Origin: A07HB70 sp964512675
Lineage (GTDB): Archaea > Halobacteriota > Halobacteria > Halobacteriales > Haloferacaceae
Assembly: GCA_964512675.1 (NCBI GenBank)
Contig: CAZEJR010000014.1
Coordinates: forward strand, 1 to 59,068
DNA: 59,068 nt
Reading direction: 5' to 3'
In this document: positions 7,728 to 16,329 of the stretch, one piece after another
Layout of the letters: every line of letters begins with the position of its first letter
How positions within the stretch are numbered: the first letter of the stretch is position 1
Position numbers and translations under genes: made by a program
The notes under the pieces: model-generated
The model's database searches: none
What the model saw: the letters and a program-made list of their open reading frames with translations, nothing else
Told to the model about the DNA's origin: nothing

Positions 7728-9263
7728 CTAAGCGTTCCGTGCGAGCGGGCCGTCGGAGGCCGCGTGAACCACCTCGCCGTCGACGAGGGTGCCCGCGACG
7801 CCGATGTCCGCGATGGACCGCGGGCGGCCCCACGGCGACGCCTCCAGGACGACGAGGTCCGCGCGCTTGCCGACGGCCACGGTACCGATGTCGTCCTCTG
7901 CGAGACCGGCGCGCGCCCCGCCGAGCGTGTACGCCCGGAGCGCCTCGGTGACGTCGAGACGCTGGGCTTCGGTCGGCGCGTTGACCGCGTGGTCGACGCC
8001 GACGAGCGGGTCCATCGGCATCCCGTCGCTCCCGAACGCGACGTCGACGCCCGCGTCGAGCAGGGTGCGCAGGCGCGTGGTCTCCGTCCGCCGGTCGCCG
8101 AGCCGCCGCTCGTACAGCCCACCGGCGTCGGCCCAGCGGTGGAAGTTCGGCTGGACGCAGGCGACGACGTCCGCGTCGGCCATCCGCGCGGCGGCCCGGT
8201 CGCTCGCCAGCACCGCGTGTTCGACGCGCCAGCGTCTGCCCGCCCGGCCCTCGTAGGCGTCGAGGACGGCGTCCACCGCCTCGTCGCCGACGGCGTGGGC
8301 CGACAGCCGCAGGTCGAGGGCGTCGAGACGGGCCGCGAGCGCGTCGAGGTCGTCCGGGGCGACGACCCACTCGCCGCGCTCGTCCGCCGCGTCGTCGTAC
8401 GGCGCCGAGAGACGGGCGCTCCGAGCGCCGAGCGAGCCGTCGGAGAGCGTCTTGATCCCGCCGAACCCGACCCGCCCGCCCGCGGTCGTCGCCAGCCCGA
8501 CCTCCTCGACGGCGTCGAGGTGGTCGCGCCAGTAGTAGAGCTGCACCCGCAGGACGAGGTCGTCCGTCCGCGACAGTTCGCGGTACGCCCGCGGCGCAGC
8601 CGAGCGGCGCACGAAGTCGTGGACGGTCGTCACGCCGCGGGCGACGGCGCGGCGCCCTCCGGCGTCGATGAGCCGCCGGGCCTCGGCGCGGTCGGGGGCG
8701 AGTCGCCGCCGAACCGCGGTCGCGCCGGTCTCGCGGAGGACACCGTCGCCGCGCTCGTCCGACGGCAGGTCGCCGGCGAGTGCGTCGAGCGCCGTCTCGT
8801 CGACGGAGACGAGGTGGAGGTCCTCGCGAAACGCCGCGACCGGCCCGGGGTGGTCGAGTGCGGCGAGGTCGGCAGCGTCGAGCGGGTCGGTGTCGTCCCA
8901 CGTCGACTCGTCGTAGCCGTAGCCGAGCAGCCAGTCGTCCGCGTCTACCTCGTCGTCGCCGGCGCGGGCGGCGAGCAGCGACACCGCCTCGTCGCGCGTG
9001 TCGGCGGCAGCGAGGTCGGCGTGGACCTCGCGGCGGCCCACCACGGTCAGGTGGGTGTGGGCGTCGACGAACCCCGGGAGCACCACCCGCCCGTCGAGAG
9101 ACACCCGCGTCGTGTCGGCGCCGACGAGCATGTCGAGGTCGTACGTCGACCCGAGACGGACCACCCGACCGTCGCGGACGGCGACGGCCTCGTGGACCGG
9201 GTCGCCGGGCGCGAGCGTGTGGACCGCCGCGTCGGTCAGGACGAGGTCGGCGGGCGCGGTCAT
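7728..9263 (-). CDS. YtcJ-like metal-dependent amidohydrolase
   Basis: This 511-residue protein is an amidohydrolase of the YtcJ/ExeL-type branch. It opens with a beta-sandwich half (DLVLTDAAVHTLAPGDP), then the metal-binding VLPGFVDAHTHL. Later come VTTVHDF, GGIKTLSDGSLGARSA (carboxylated-Lys region), HAVGDEA, VEHAVL, FGSDGMPMDPL, and the C-terminal GKRADLVVLEASPW. Members hydrolyse amide bonds in varied substrates; none can be assigned. The ATG at 9263 is selected because the sequence further upstream is intergenic in character and hmgA diverges from it. It is followed by pyrF on the same strand. Confidence 0.85.
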   Translation of the reverse strand: MTAPADLVLTDAAVHTLAPGDPVHEAVAVRDGRVVRLGSTYDLDMLVGADTTRVSLDGRVVLPGFVDAHTHLTVVGRREVHADLAAADTRDEAVSLLAARAGDDEVDADDWLLGYGYDESTWDDTDPLDAADLAALDHPGPVAAFREDLHLVSVDETALDALAGDLPSDERGDGVLRETGATAVRRRLAPDRAEARRLIDAGGRRAVARGVTTVHDFVRRSAAPRAYRELSRTDDLVLRVQLYYWRDHLDAVEEVGLATTAGGRVGFGGIKTLSDGSLGARSARLSAPYDDAADERGEWVVAPDDLDALAARLDALDLRLSAHAVGDEAVDAVLDAYEGRAGRRWRVEHAVLASDRAAARMADADVVACVQPNFHRWADAGGLYERRLGDRRTETTRLRTLLDAGVDVAFGSDGMPMDPLVGVDHAVNAPTEAQRLDVTEALRAYTLGGARAGLAEDDIGTVAVGKRADLVVLEASPWGRPRSIADIGVAGTLVDGEVVHAASDGPLARNA

Positions 9264-9446
9264 ACGGGCCGGGCGGCGGGCGGGAACAAAACCGTTCGGC
9301 CCGCAGGCACGGCTGGTACGGGGCGGAACGGGCGACACGACTCGGCTGCCGGGCCGCGAGCGGGGCGTGTTTTCGCGTCGTCACGGGGCGCGCCCGGCGA
9401 CGCAGCCGACCGGAGGACATTTGCGCGGGCCAGCTCACACGACCGC

Positions 9447-10682
9447 ATGAGCGACGACGTGGACGGAGGACTCGACGCGGCGGCGCTGGCAGAGCGGGTG
9501 CGGGCGGGCGACCTCCGGCTGTACGAGCTGGAGGCCGCAGCCGTCGACGCCGACGCCGCCGTCGCAGCACGCCGCGCGGTGGTCGGCGAGCGGACGAGCA
9601 CCGACCTCGACGCGGTCGGCGCGTACGGCTTCGACGCCGTCGCCGCGGAGAACAACGTCGAGAACATGCTCGGTGCGGTCCAGATACCGCTCGGCGTCGC
9701 CGGGCCGCTCCCCGTAGAGGGAGGACGTGACGACCGCGAGGCGTACCTCCCGATGGCGACGACGGAGGGCGCGCTGGTGGCGTCGGTCAACCGCGGCTGC
9801 GCGGCGATCCGGGCCGCCGGCGGTGCGCGAGCGCGCGTGACGAAGACGGGGATGACCCGCGCGCCGGTCTTCCGCGTCGCGAGCGTGGCCGAGGCCGAGG
9901 CGACGGTCGAGTGGGTCCGGGAGAACGAGGCGGTCCTGCGCGAGGCCGCCGAGTCGACGACGAGTCACGGCGAACTGCTCGGCGTGACGCCGTACGTCGT
10001 CGGCGACTCGGTGTTCCTGCGCTTTCGCTACGACACGAAGGACGCGATGGGGATGAACATGGCCACGATCGCGACGGAGGCGGCCTGCGAGACCGTCGAG
10101 GCCGAGACGACAGCCGACCTCGTGGCGCTCTCGGGCAACCTCTGTGCGGACAAGAAGCCCGCCGCGGTCAACGCCGTCGAGGGACGCGGACGGTCGGTGA
10201 CCGCAGACGCCGTCCTCCCGACCGAGGTGGTGGCTGAGCGGCTGGACACGACGGCGGCGGCGATGGCGGCAGTCAACCGTCGGAAGAACTTCGTCGGCTC
10301 GGCGAAGGCCGGGAGCCTGGGGTTCAACGCCCACGCCGCGAACGTCGTCGCGAGCGTCTTCCTCGCGACGGGACAGGACGAGGCACAGGTAGTGGAGGCC
10401 GCGAACACCATCACGACGGTCGAACCGCGCGCGGACGGCCTGTACGTCTCCGTCTCGCTCGCGTCGCTCGAGGTGGGAACGGTCGGCGGCGGCACGGGCC
10501 TGCCGTCGCAGGGCGAGTGCCTCGCCCTCCTCGACGTCGCCGGCGGCGGCGACCCGCCGGGGGCAAACGCCGATGCGCTGGCCGAGACGATCGCCGCGGG
10601 TGTCCTCGCGGGCGAGCTCTCGCTCCTCGCGGCGCTGTCGTCGCGTCACCTCGCGAGCGCACACGCCTCGCTCGGGCGCTAG
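9447..10682 (+). CDS. hmgA: 3-hydroxy-3-methylglutaryl-CoA reductase
   Basis: HMG-CoA reductase makes mevalonate, the committed precursor of archaeal isoprenoid lipids, using NADPH. The 411-residue soluble catalytic core shows the class I-like motifs: ENNVENMLGAVQIPLGV, the catalytic Glu in ATTEGALVAS, DTKDAMGMNM with the catalytic Asp, KKPAAVNA with Lys, VGTVGGGTGLPSQ, and the C-terminal SSRHLASAH containing the catalytic His. There is no membrane anchor, as usual in archaea. The gene diverges from the amidohydrolase. Its TAG lies within a CTAG shared with the convergent DUF5817 gene. Confidence 0.95.
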   Translation: MSDDVDGGLDAAALAERVRAGDLRLYELEAAAVDADAAVAARRAVVGERTSTDLDAVGAYGFDAVAAENNVENMLGAVQIPLGVAGPLPVEGGRDDREAYLPMATTEGALVASVNRGCAAIRAAGGARARVTKTGMTRAPVFRVASVAEAEATVEWVRENEAVLREAAESTTSHGELLGVTPYVVGDSVFLRFRYDTKDAMGMNMATIATEAACETVEAETTADLVALSGNLCADKKPAAVNAVEGRGRSVTADAVLPTEVVAERLDTTAAAMAAVNRRKNFVGSAKAGSLGFNAHAANVVASVFLATGQDEAQVVEAANTITTVEPRADGLYVSVSLASLEVGTVGGGTGLPSQGECLALLDVAGGGDPPGANADALAETIAAGVLAGELSLLAALSSRHLASAHASLGR

Positions 10683-11209
10683 AGCAGGCGGTAGACCCCG
10701 TCGTCGACGCTCGCCTCGCCCCGGCTGACGAGTCTGTCGAGCAGGTCGCGGGCGGCGTCGGCGGGCACGCCCCGCGCGGTCGCGTACGACACCACCGTCG
10801 CCTCGTCCGGGTCGTCCTGTGACCGGACCGCCTCGCGCACGACGCTCGGGCGGTCGCCGCTCGACGCCGGTCCGGACCCGGCGCGGTCGCCCGCCGCCGC
10901 GGCTGCCTCCGGGTCGGCGCCGCGCGCCGCGAGGTAGGTCTCGTCGTCGATCCCGGCCGCCTCGGCGGCGCGTGCGAGGTCGTCGCCGCTCGGCACCTCG
11001 TCGAACGCCGCGCCCTCGCCGGCCCGGCGCGCGAGCATCGTCCCGCGGGCCTCGACGGCAGTCTCGCGGCGCTCGGCCTCGAACAGACGCCGGAGCGACG
11101 CCGTCCGGTGGCGCGTGCCACACCGTGCGCAGGTCGCCGTCTCCTGGTCACGCGGGTTCTCGACGACCCACAGCCCCGAGCAGTCCGAACAGCCGACGAC
11201 GACGTACAC
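10679..11209 (-). CDS. DUF5817-type zinc-ribbon protein
   Basis: The 176-residue protein begins with MYVVVGCSDCSGLWVVE and a second CxxC (CARCGTRHR), an N-terminal zinc ribbon typical of the haloarchaeal DUF5817 family. An acidic linker follows, then a C-terminal segment that looks like a small winged-helix fold (ATARGVPADAARDLLDRLVSRGEASV). The combination suggests nucleic-acid binding or regulation, but the function is unknown. It is convergent with hmgA and shares the CTAG at 10679-10682. Confidence 0.75.
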   Translation of the reverse strand: MYVVVGCSDCSGLWVVENPRDQETATCARCGTRHRTASLRRLFEAERRETAVEARGTMLARRAGEGAAFDEVPSGDDLARAAEAAGIDDETYLAARGADPEAAAAAGDRAGSGPASSGDRPSVVREAVRSQDDPDEATVVSYATARGVPADAARDLLDRLVSRGEASVDDGVYRLL

Positions 11210-11362
11210 GCAGATCGGTTGCGTCGGACGGCTGAAAGTCCCGGTGATCGACGTACGGTTCGTCGTGAATCTGTATCACGCTGACCGCGAGACGAGCACA
11301 CCGTGGGAGCTGCGAGAGGCGCGAGACGGCGAGGACGAGGTCCGTGGTCCGGGAGCAGGTGA

Positions 11363-11894
11363 CGCGCTCTCGTTCGACCGGGCGTCCTGGTGCCGGCGGA
11401 GAGAACGCCCGGAGTCGAACGCGCGTTCGTCGCTCCGGACGGCGACAGCGGCCTCGTCGCCGTGGGCGTCGCCGCCGACCCCGTGGTCGAGCGCTACCGC
11501 GAACGGACGCCGTCGCCGGCGGACCCGCGTGTGGCGGCACGGGTGGGTCCGTCGTCGGGTGTCGGGACGCTCGACCACGCGTCCGTCGAGTCCGTGGGCG
11601 ACCCCGGCAGCCTCACCGCCGTCGGCACCACCATCACCGAGGTGGTCGAGGGCTGGACGCCGGGCTGGCGGCTCTGGTTCGACTCGCTCGGACCGCTCGT
11701 CCGCCACACCGACGCCGAGTCGCTGTACCGGTTCGTCGAGGTCCTCGGGGGCAGGGCGGCCCGCGGCGACGCGACCGCGTTCGTCCGCCTGGACCCGACG
11801 GGCAGCGACGACCGGACGGTCCACCGGATGATATCCGCCGTCGACACGGCGGTACGGGCCGAGAGGCGGCTGGCGGGTCCGTGGCCGCGACTAG
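11363..11894 (+). pseudogene. DUF7504-like protein with broken reading frame
   Basis: The plus-strand frame from 11363 (first GTG at 11390) encodes a haloarchaeal-type sequence: RTPGVERAFVAPDGDSG, LTAVGTTITEVVEGW, WLWFDS-like WRLWFDSLGPLVRHTDAES, LYRFVEVLGGRAARGDAT and FVRLDPTGSDD. These resemble DUF7504 proteins, a RecA-fold-like family of unknown role. There is no clean start, and the frame runs on without a stop deep into the antisense strand of icd. A TAG at 11892-11894, within a CTAG shared with the icd stop, lies in the +1 frame. Other convergent pairs here share CTAG, so I infer that the original stop was this TAG and that a frameshift has occurred. I cannot locate it exactly. Confidence 0.5.
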
Positions 11895-13159
11895 GCGAGC
11901 CGCGCTATCTCTGTGGCGACGGCGTCTGCGTACTCGCTCGTCGCGGCCTTCTCGCCGCCCTCGATCTGCCGCTCGAGGTCGTACGTGACCGTCCCCGCGG
12001 AGATGGTGTTCTCGACCGCGTCGCGGACGAGGTCGGCGGCGTCGTCCCAGCCGAGGTACTCGAGCATGATCCGACCGGAGAGGATCATCGCGGTCGGATT
12101 GACCTTGTCCTGCCCGGCGTACTTCGGCGCGGAGCCGTGGACCGGCTCCGCGAGAACCCGTCCGTCGCCGATGTTCGCGCCGGGGGCGATCCCGAGGCCG
12201 CCGATCTGTGCGCCGGCGGCGTCGCTCAGGTAGTCGCCGTTGAGATTCGGCATCGCCAGCACGTCGTACTGGTCGGTGCGGGTGAGCAGCTGCTGGAGCA
12301 TGTTGTCGGCGATCCGGTCGTTGACCACGACGGCGTCGTCCGGCGCCTCGCCGTCGCGCTCCTCCCAGAGCGTGTCCTCGGTGATGACGTCGTCGCCGTA
12401 CTCCTCCTCTGCGACCTCGTACCCCCAGTCGCGGAACTGCCCCTCGGTGAACTTCATGATGTTGCCCTTGTGGACGAGCGTCACCGAGTCGCGGCCGTTC
12501 TCGACGGCGTAGTCGAGCGCCTTCCGCACGAGGCGCTTGGTCCCGAACTCCGAGACGGGCTTGATCCCGACACCAACCGGGCCGTCGTGGATCGTGTCGT
12601 CGAACCCCATCTCGTCCTCGACGAACGCGCGGACCTCCTCGGCGCCGTCGGAGCCGGCCTCCCACTCGATGCCGGCGTAGACGTCCTCCGTGTTCTCCCG
12701 GAAGTTCACCATGTCCATCGCGCCGGGATCCGTGACCGGCGACGGGACGCCCTCGAGGTGGTAGGTGGGCCGCATGTTCGTGTACAGGTCGAGCTTCTTC
12801 CGGAGCGCGACGTTTAGCGACCGGAAGCCAGCCCCGACGGGCGTCGTCAGCGGCCCCTTTATCCCGACGCGGAACCGGCGGAGCGCCTCGACGGTGTCGT
12901 CGGGCAGGTTCTCGTCGTACCGCGCTCGGGCCCGCTCGCCGGCGTAGACACGCATCCACGAGATGTCGCGGCCGGTCGCGTTCGCCGCCGCCTCGAGCAC
13001 CTGCTGAGCGGCGGGGCCGACGTCGACGCCGATCCCGTCGCCGTAGATGATGGGGACGACCGGATGCTCCGGCACGTTCAGTTCGTCGCTCCCGTCCTCG
13101 ACGAGCGTCACGGCCTCGCCCTCGTCGGGAACGGAGACCTGGTCGAAGTCGTAGCTCAC
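11891..13159 (-). CDS. icd: Isocitrate dehydrogenase (NADP-type)
   Basis: Isocitrate dehydrogenase oxidatively decarboxylates isocitrate to 2-oxoglutarate in the TCA cycle. The 422-residue sequence is of the prokaryotic dimeric type. It shows IIYGDGIGVDVGPA near the start, the substrate-binding FRSLNVALRKKLDLY and NMRP, FRENTEDVYAGIEW, VHKGNIMKFTEG, the metal-binding DNMLQQLLTR and MPNLNGDYLSDA, and GDGRVLAEPVHGSAPKYAG for the cofactor. The GTG at 13159 starts SYDFDQVSVP. A TATA-like tctatacc lies about 30 nt upstream. It is divergent from map. Confidence 0.95.
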   Translation of the reverse strand: MSYDFDQVSVPDEGEAVTLVEDGSDELNVPEHPVVPIIYGDGIGVDVGPAAQQVLEAAANATGRDISWMRVYAGERARARYDENLPDDTVEALRRFRVGIKGPLTTPVGAGFRSLNVALRKKLDLYTNMRPTYHLEGVPSPVTDPGAMDMVNFRENTEDVYAGIEWEAGSDGAEEVRAFVEDEMGFDDTIHDGPVGVGIKPVSEFGTKRLVRKALDYAVENGRDSVTLVHKGNIMKFTEGQFRDWGYEVAEEEYGDDVITEDTLWEERDGEAPDDAVVVNDRIADNMLQQLLTRTDQYDVLAMPNLNGDYLSDAAGAQIGGLGIAPGANIGDGRVLAEPVHGSAPKYAGQDKVNPTAMILSGRIMLEYLGWDDAADLVRDAVENTISAGTVTYDLERQIEGGEKAATSEYADAVATEIARLA

Positions 13160-13286
13160 GGCTGCGCGGGCGTTTCTGTACCACCGGTATAGACGTGCCG
13201 CTTCGACGACGGTCGCCGGGCGGCGACGCGGCGACGGTCCCGCAACGACCGGAAGCCGCTTCTGCCTCCGGGGCCGAACAGCGGGT

Positions 13287-14189
13287 ATGAGCACGGGCGT
13301 CGGGTCGCTGTCGGCGGCAGAGCTCGAGAGCTACCGGGCAGCCGGCGATGCCCTCCGGACCGTCCTCGACGAGGCGGCGGAGATGGTCGAGCCGGGCGTG
13401 ACACAGCTCGAGGTGGCCGAACACGCGGAGAGACGGATCGACGAGCTGGCGGACGGCGCGGCGTTCCCCGTGAACATCAGCGTCGACGACGAGGCCTCTC
13501 ACGCCACGCCGGGGCGGGACGGGGACCGCGAGTTCGGCGCGGACCTGGTCTGTCTCGACGTCGGCGTCCACGTCGACGGCTACATCGCCGACGCCGCGAC
13601 GACGGTCGACCTCCGCGAGAGCCCGGACGACCGGCTCGTCGAGGCGGCGGAGGCGGCGCTCGACGCCGCCGTCGACGAGGTAGCCGCCGGCGTCGACGCC
13701 GGCGATGTCGGCGCGGCGATCGAGGAGACGATCGAGGACTACGGACACACGCCCGTGTTGAACCTCTCGGGGCACGGTGTCGACCGCTACGACGCCCACA
13801 CGGACCCGGGCATTCCGAACCGCGCGGTCGACCGCGGCGCGCGGCTGGAGGCCGGCGACGTGGTCGCGATCGAGCCGTTCGCCACGACCGGTCGCGGGAA
13901 GGTCGGCGAGGGGTCGCTGACCGAGATCTACAGCCTCGAACAGGAGCGGTCGGTTCGCGACCGAACCGCGCGACAGGTCATGACACAGGTAACAGAGCAG
14001 TACCGTACCCTGCCGTTCGCGGCCCGGTGGTTCGACCAGAGCCGCGCCGAGATGGCGGTGCGGCGGCTGGAACAGCAGGGTGTCCTCCACGGCTACCCGG
14101 TGTTGAAAGAGACGACCGGCGGGCTGGTGAGTCAGGCCGAACACACGATGATCGTCACCGAAGACGGGTGCGAGGTGACGACGGCGTAG
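13287..14189 (+). CDS. map: Type II methionine aminopeptidase
   Basis: The enzyme removes the initiator methionine from nascent proteins. The 300-residue length and the insert between the last metal-binding residues identify the archaeal/eukaryotic type II form. Metal ligands of the pita-bread fold are visible: LDVGVHVDGYIADAATT gives two Asp, LSGHGVDRYDAH gives His, IEPFATTG gives Glu, and AEHTMIV gives the last acidic region. The start is ATG at 13287. The gene ends four bases before the convergent small zinc-ribbon gene. Confidence 0.93.
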   Translation: MSTGVGSLSAAELESYRAAGDALRTVLDEAAEMVEPGVTQLEVAEHAERRIDELADGAAFPVNISVDDEASHATPGRDGDREFGADLVCLDVGVHVDGYIADAATTVDLRESPDDRLVEAAEAALDAAVDEVAAGVDAGDVGAAIEETIEDYGHTPVLNLSGHGVDRYDAHTDPGIPNRAVDRGARLEAGDVVAIEPFATTGRGKVGEGSLTEIYSLEQERSVRDRTARQVMTQVTEQYRTLPFAARWFDQSRAEMAVRRLEQQGVLHGYPVLKETTGGLVSQAEHTMIVTEDGCEVTTA

Positions 14190-14192
14190 CCG

Positions 14193-14381
14193 TCAGGCGT
14201 CGTTCATCCGCGTCGACGACTCGTCGCCACAGCGGCGGCAGGCGGCGACCCGGTACGGCTCCCGCGAGAAGGCCGCGTTCTCGCTCGCCGCGCTCTCGGT
14301 CCGTATCTCGAGACGGACGTCGTGCGGGGTCTCGGCGCCACACCGCTCGCAGGGTTCTCGCACCGCCGCGTCCGTCGCCAT
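14193..14381 (-). CDS. Small haloarchaeal zinc-ribbon protein (DUF7835-like)
   Basis: The 62-residue protein has two CxxC knuckles, CERCGAETPHDV and CRRCGDES, separated by about 40 residues, forming one zinc ribbon with an intervening beta hairpin. It resembles a haloarchaeal-only family of very short zinc-ribbon proteins of unknown role. The ATG at 14381 gives a compact acidic protein, and the size is right for the family. It is convergent with map. Confidence 0.7.
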   Translation of the reverse strand: MATDAAVREPCERCGAETPHDVRLEIRTESAASENAAFSREPYRVAACRRCGDESSTRMNDA

Positions 14382-14458
14382 CCGGCCGACCGGACGACCG
14401 GCTGCGTGCTAAAACCCCACGCCGACGGAGCTAACCCGCCGCCCGTCCACTCCGACGC

Positions 14459-14995
14459 GTGGACCAGATCTTCGCCCCGTGGCGTATCGAGTGGGTCGAA
14501 CGCGACGACGACGGAAGCGAGGACTGTCCGTTCTGTGTCCTGCCCGACCGCGACGCGGACCGCGAGCACCGGATCGTCGCCCGCGGCGACCACGGCTTCG
14601 TCCTGCTGAACAACGCGCCGTACAACCCCGGCCACCTCATGGTGATCCCACACCGCCACGTCGAGCGCTACGCCGCCCTCGACGACGCGGCGGTGGCCGG
14701 GCACGCGCGGCTCCGGACCCGGACGCTCGAGGCGCTCCGTGCGGCGTTCGACCCCGACGGGCTGAACACGGGGACGAACCTCGGCGGCGGGGCGGCGGGC
14801 GGGTCGATCGACGACCACGTCCACGAACACGTCGTGCCGCGATGGACCGGCGACACGTCGTTCATGCCCGTCGTGGGCGACACGAAGGTGATCGTCCAGG
14901 CGCTAGACGAGTCGTACGACCGGCTCCACGACGCGTTCGCGGCACAGGACGGCGCCGCCGAGACTGAGTCGGGCGCGGTCGGGCTGTCGGGCTGA
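14459..14995 (+). CDS. HIT-family nucleotide hydrolase/transferase
   Basis: The 178-residue HIT (histidine triad) protein carries the C-terminal HVHEHVVPRW catalytic triad, where the middle His is the nucleophile. It also has an N-terminal CPFCVLP zinc-type knuckle and NNAPYNPGHLMVIPHRHV, as in Ap4A phosphorylase/hydrolase-like HIT proteins. Such enzymes act on nucleotidyl phosphates such as Ap4A or nucleoside phosphoramidates. The start is GTG at 14459, placing the characteristic IFAPWRIEW at the N-terminus. It lies upstream of the cation efflux gene on the same strand. Confidence 0.9.
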   Translation: MDQIFAPWRIEWVERDDDGSEDCPFCVLPDRDADREHRIVARGDHGFVLLNNAPYNPGHLMVIPHRHVERYAALDDAAVAGHARLRTRTLEALRAAFDPDGLNTGTNLGGGAAGGSIDDHVHEHVVPRWTGDTSFMPVVGDTKVIVQALDESYDRLHDAFAAQDGAAETESGAVGLSG

Positions 14996-15043
14996 GTCGG
15001 CTCGCCCGAAGCCCATTTGCGCTCCGGCGGCCAACCGGCAGCC

Positions 15044-15997
15044 GTGGCGCGCCACGACGCGGTCCGCCGGGCGGGGCTCGTCGTTCTCGGTGTCAACCTC
15101 GCCCTCGTCGCCGGCAAGGGTACGGTCTGGGCGTGGACGGGGAGTCTCGCGGTCGGGAGCGAGGCGGTCAACAGCCTCGCCGACCTCGCGTACAGCCTCG
15201 TGCTCGTCGCCGGGCTCTACCTCACCACCCAGCCGCCGGACGAACGCCACCCGCACGGCCACGAGCGGATCGAGCCGTTCGTCTCGCTCGTCGTTGCACT
15301 CGGCGTGTTCGCCGCCGGCGCGCTGGTCCTCCGGTCGGCAGCCGTCACCGTGCTCGACGGCTCGTACGGTGCCGTGACCGGCCCGCTTCCGGCGGCGGTG
15401 CTCGTCGTCGGGGGCGTCGCGAAGCTCGGCCTCTACCGCTACTGTCGCGCGGTCGGCGAGCGCCACGACTCGCCGGCGATGGTCGCCGCGGCGATGGACA
15501 ACCGCGCGGACGTGCTGACCGCCGGCGCCGCGCTCGTCGGCGTTCTCGGCGCCGCCGCCGGCGCGCCGGTGCTCGACCCGCTGGCGGCGGGTGTCGTCGG
15601 CGTCGGCATCTGCTACGCCGGCGTCGACATCGTCCGTGACAACGTCGAGTACCTCGTCGGCGGCGCGCCCCCGGCGGAGCTGCGCGAGGCGATTCTCTCG
15701 CGGGCACTCGACCACCCGCAGGTCCACGGTGCCCACGACGTGATCGCACACTACGTCGGTCCGGAGGTGGACGTGAGTCTCCACGTCGAGGTGGAGGGCG
15801 ACCTGACGCTCGGCGAGGCCCACGAGATAGAGAGCGCCGTCGTCGAGGCGGTCCGGGACGTCGACCGGGTGGACGACGTGTTCGTCCACGTGGACCCGCG
15901 CGGGCTCGGCGAGTGGAAGCCCGGGTCTGACCCGGGCCTCGCCGAGCCGCCGGGACGCGCCGCCTCGGGCGACGGGCGAGGGCGAGGGCGAGACTAG
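15044..15997 (+). CDS. Cation diffusion facilitator (metal efflux) transporter
   Basis: This 317-residue member of the CDF family exports divalent metals such as Zn, Co or Mn by proton antiport. It has six predicted membrane helices: the first at about residues 10-30, the second with SEAVNSLADLAYS carrying metal-site Asp residues, and a later helix with MDNRADVLTAGAAL. A cytoplasmic C-terminal domain follows (VDVSLHVEVEGDLTLGEAHEIE, then VFVHVDP). The ligand metal is not deducible. The GTG at 15044 is preferred over an upstream ATG because the helix begins soon after. It ends in CTAG shared with the convergent gene. Confidence 0.88.
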   Translation: MARHDAVRRAGLVVLGVNLALVAGKGTVWAWTGSLAVGSEAVNSLADLAYSLVLVAGLYLTTQPPDERHPHGHERIEPFVSLVVALGVFAAGALVLRSAAVTVLDGSYGAVTGPLPAAVLVVGGVAKLGLYRYCRAVGERHDSPAMVAAAMDNRADVLTAGAALVGVLGAAAGAPVLDPLAAGVVGVGICYAGVDIVRDNVEYLVGGAPPAELREAILSRALDHPQVHGAHDVIAHYVGPEVDVSLHVEVEGDLTLGEAHEIESAVVEAVRDVDRVDDVFVHVDPRGLGEWKPGSDPGLAEPPGRAASGDGRGRGRD

Positions 15998-16329
15998 CGG
16001 TCGTCCGGGGCTCGCTCCTCGCTCACGTCGAACTCCTCGTCGACGCTCTCGGGGACGTCCACGGGGTCCGACTCCGCTGCCTCGCGCGGCACGCCGTCGC
16101 CCCGGACCACGAGGAGGTAGAACCCCACCGCCACGAGGAGCGTCGCGAGCGTCTGTCCGGCCAGTCGTGCCCCGTCGCCGAGTGCGGCGAGGCCGACACC
16201 GCCAGCCGTCGTCAGTCCCGCACACAGCAGGACGATGCCGGCCCGCTCCGTCGTCGCGAGGCCGTCCCGGCGCAGCGCGACCCAGCCGAACCCGGCGGCG
16301 CCGGCGGCGAGGAGGCCGTCGACTAGCAC
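15994..16329 (-). CDS. Small membrane protein, three predicted helices
   Basis: This 111-residue protein has three hydrophobic segments: about residues 3-18, 29-48 and 57-74. They are followed by an acidic cytoplasmic tail (PVDVPESVDEEFDVSEER). I recognise no family. The GTG at 16329 overlaps the stop of the upstream methylthiotransferase gene, so the two are translationally coupled on the minus strand. Its own TAG is inside the CTAG shared with the convergent CDF gene. The function is unknown. Confidence 0.65.
   Translation of the reverse strand: MLVDGLLAAGAAGFGWVALRRDGLATTERAGIVLLCAGLTTAGGVGLAALGDGARLAGQTLATLLVAVGFYLLVVRGDGVPREAAESDPVDVPESVDEEFDVSEERAPDDR

Noticed and set aside
7521..10682. 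A 1053-codon plus-strand frame
   Set aside because: Only its 3' part from 9447 is hmgA; the rest is antisense to pyrF and the amidohydrolase.
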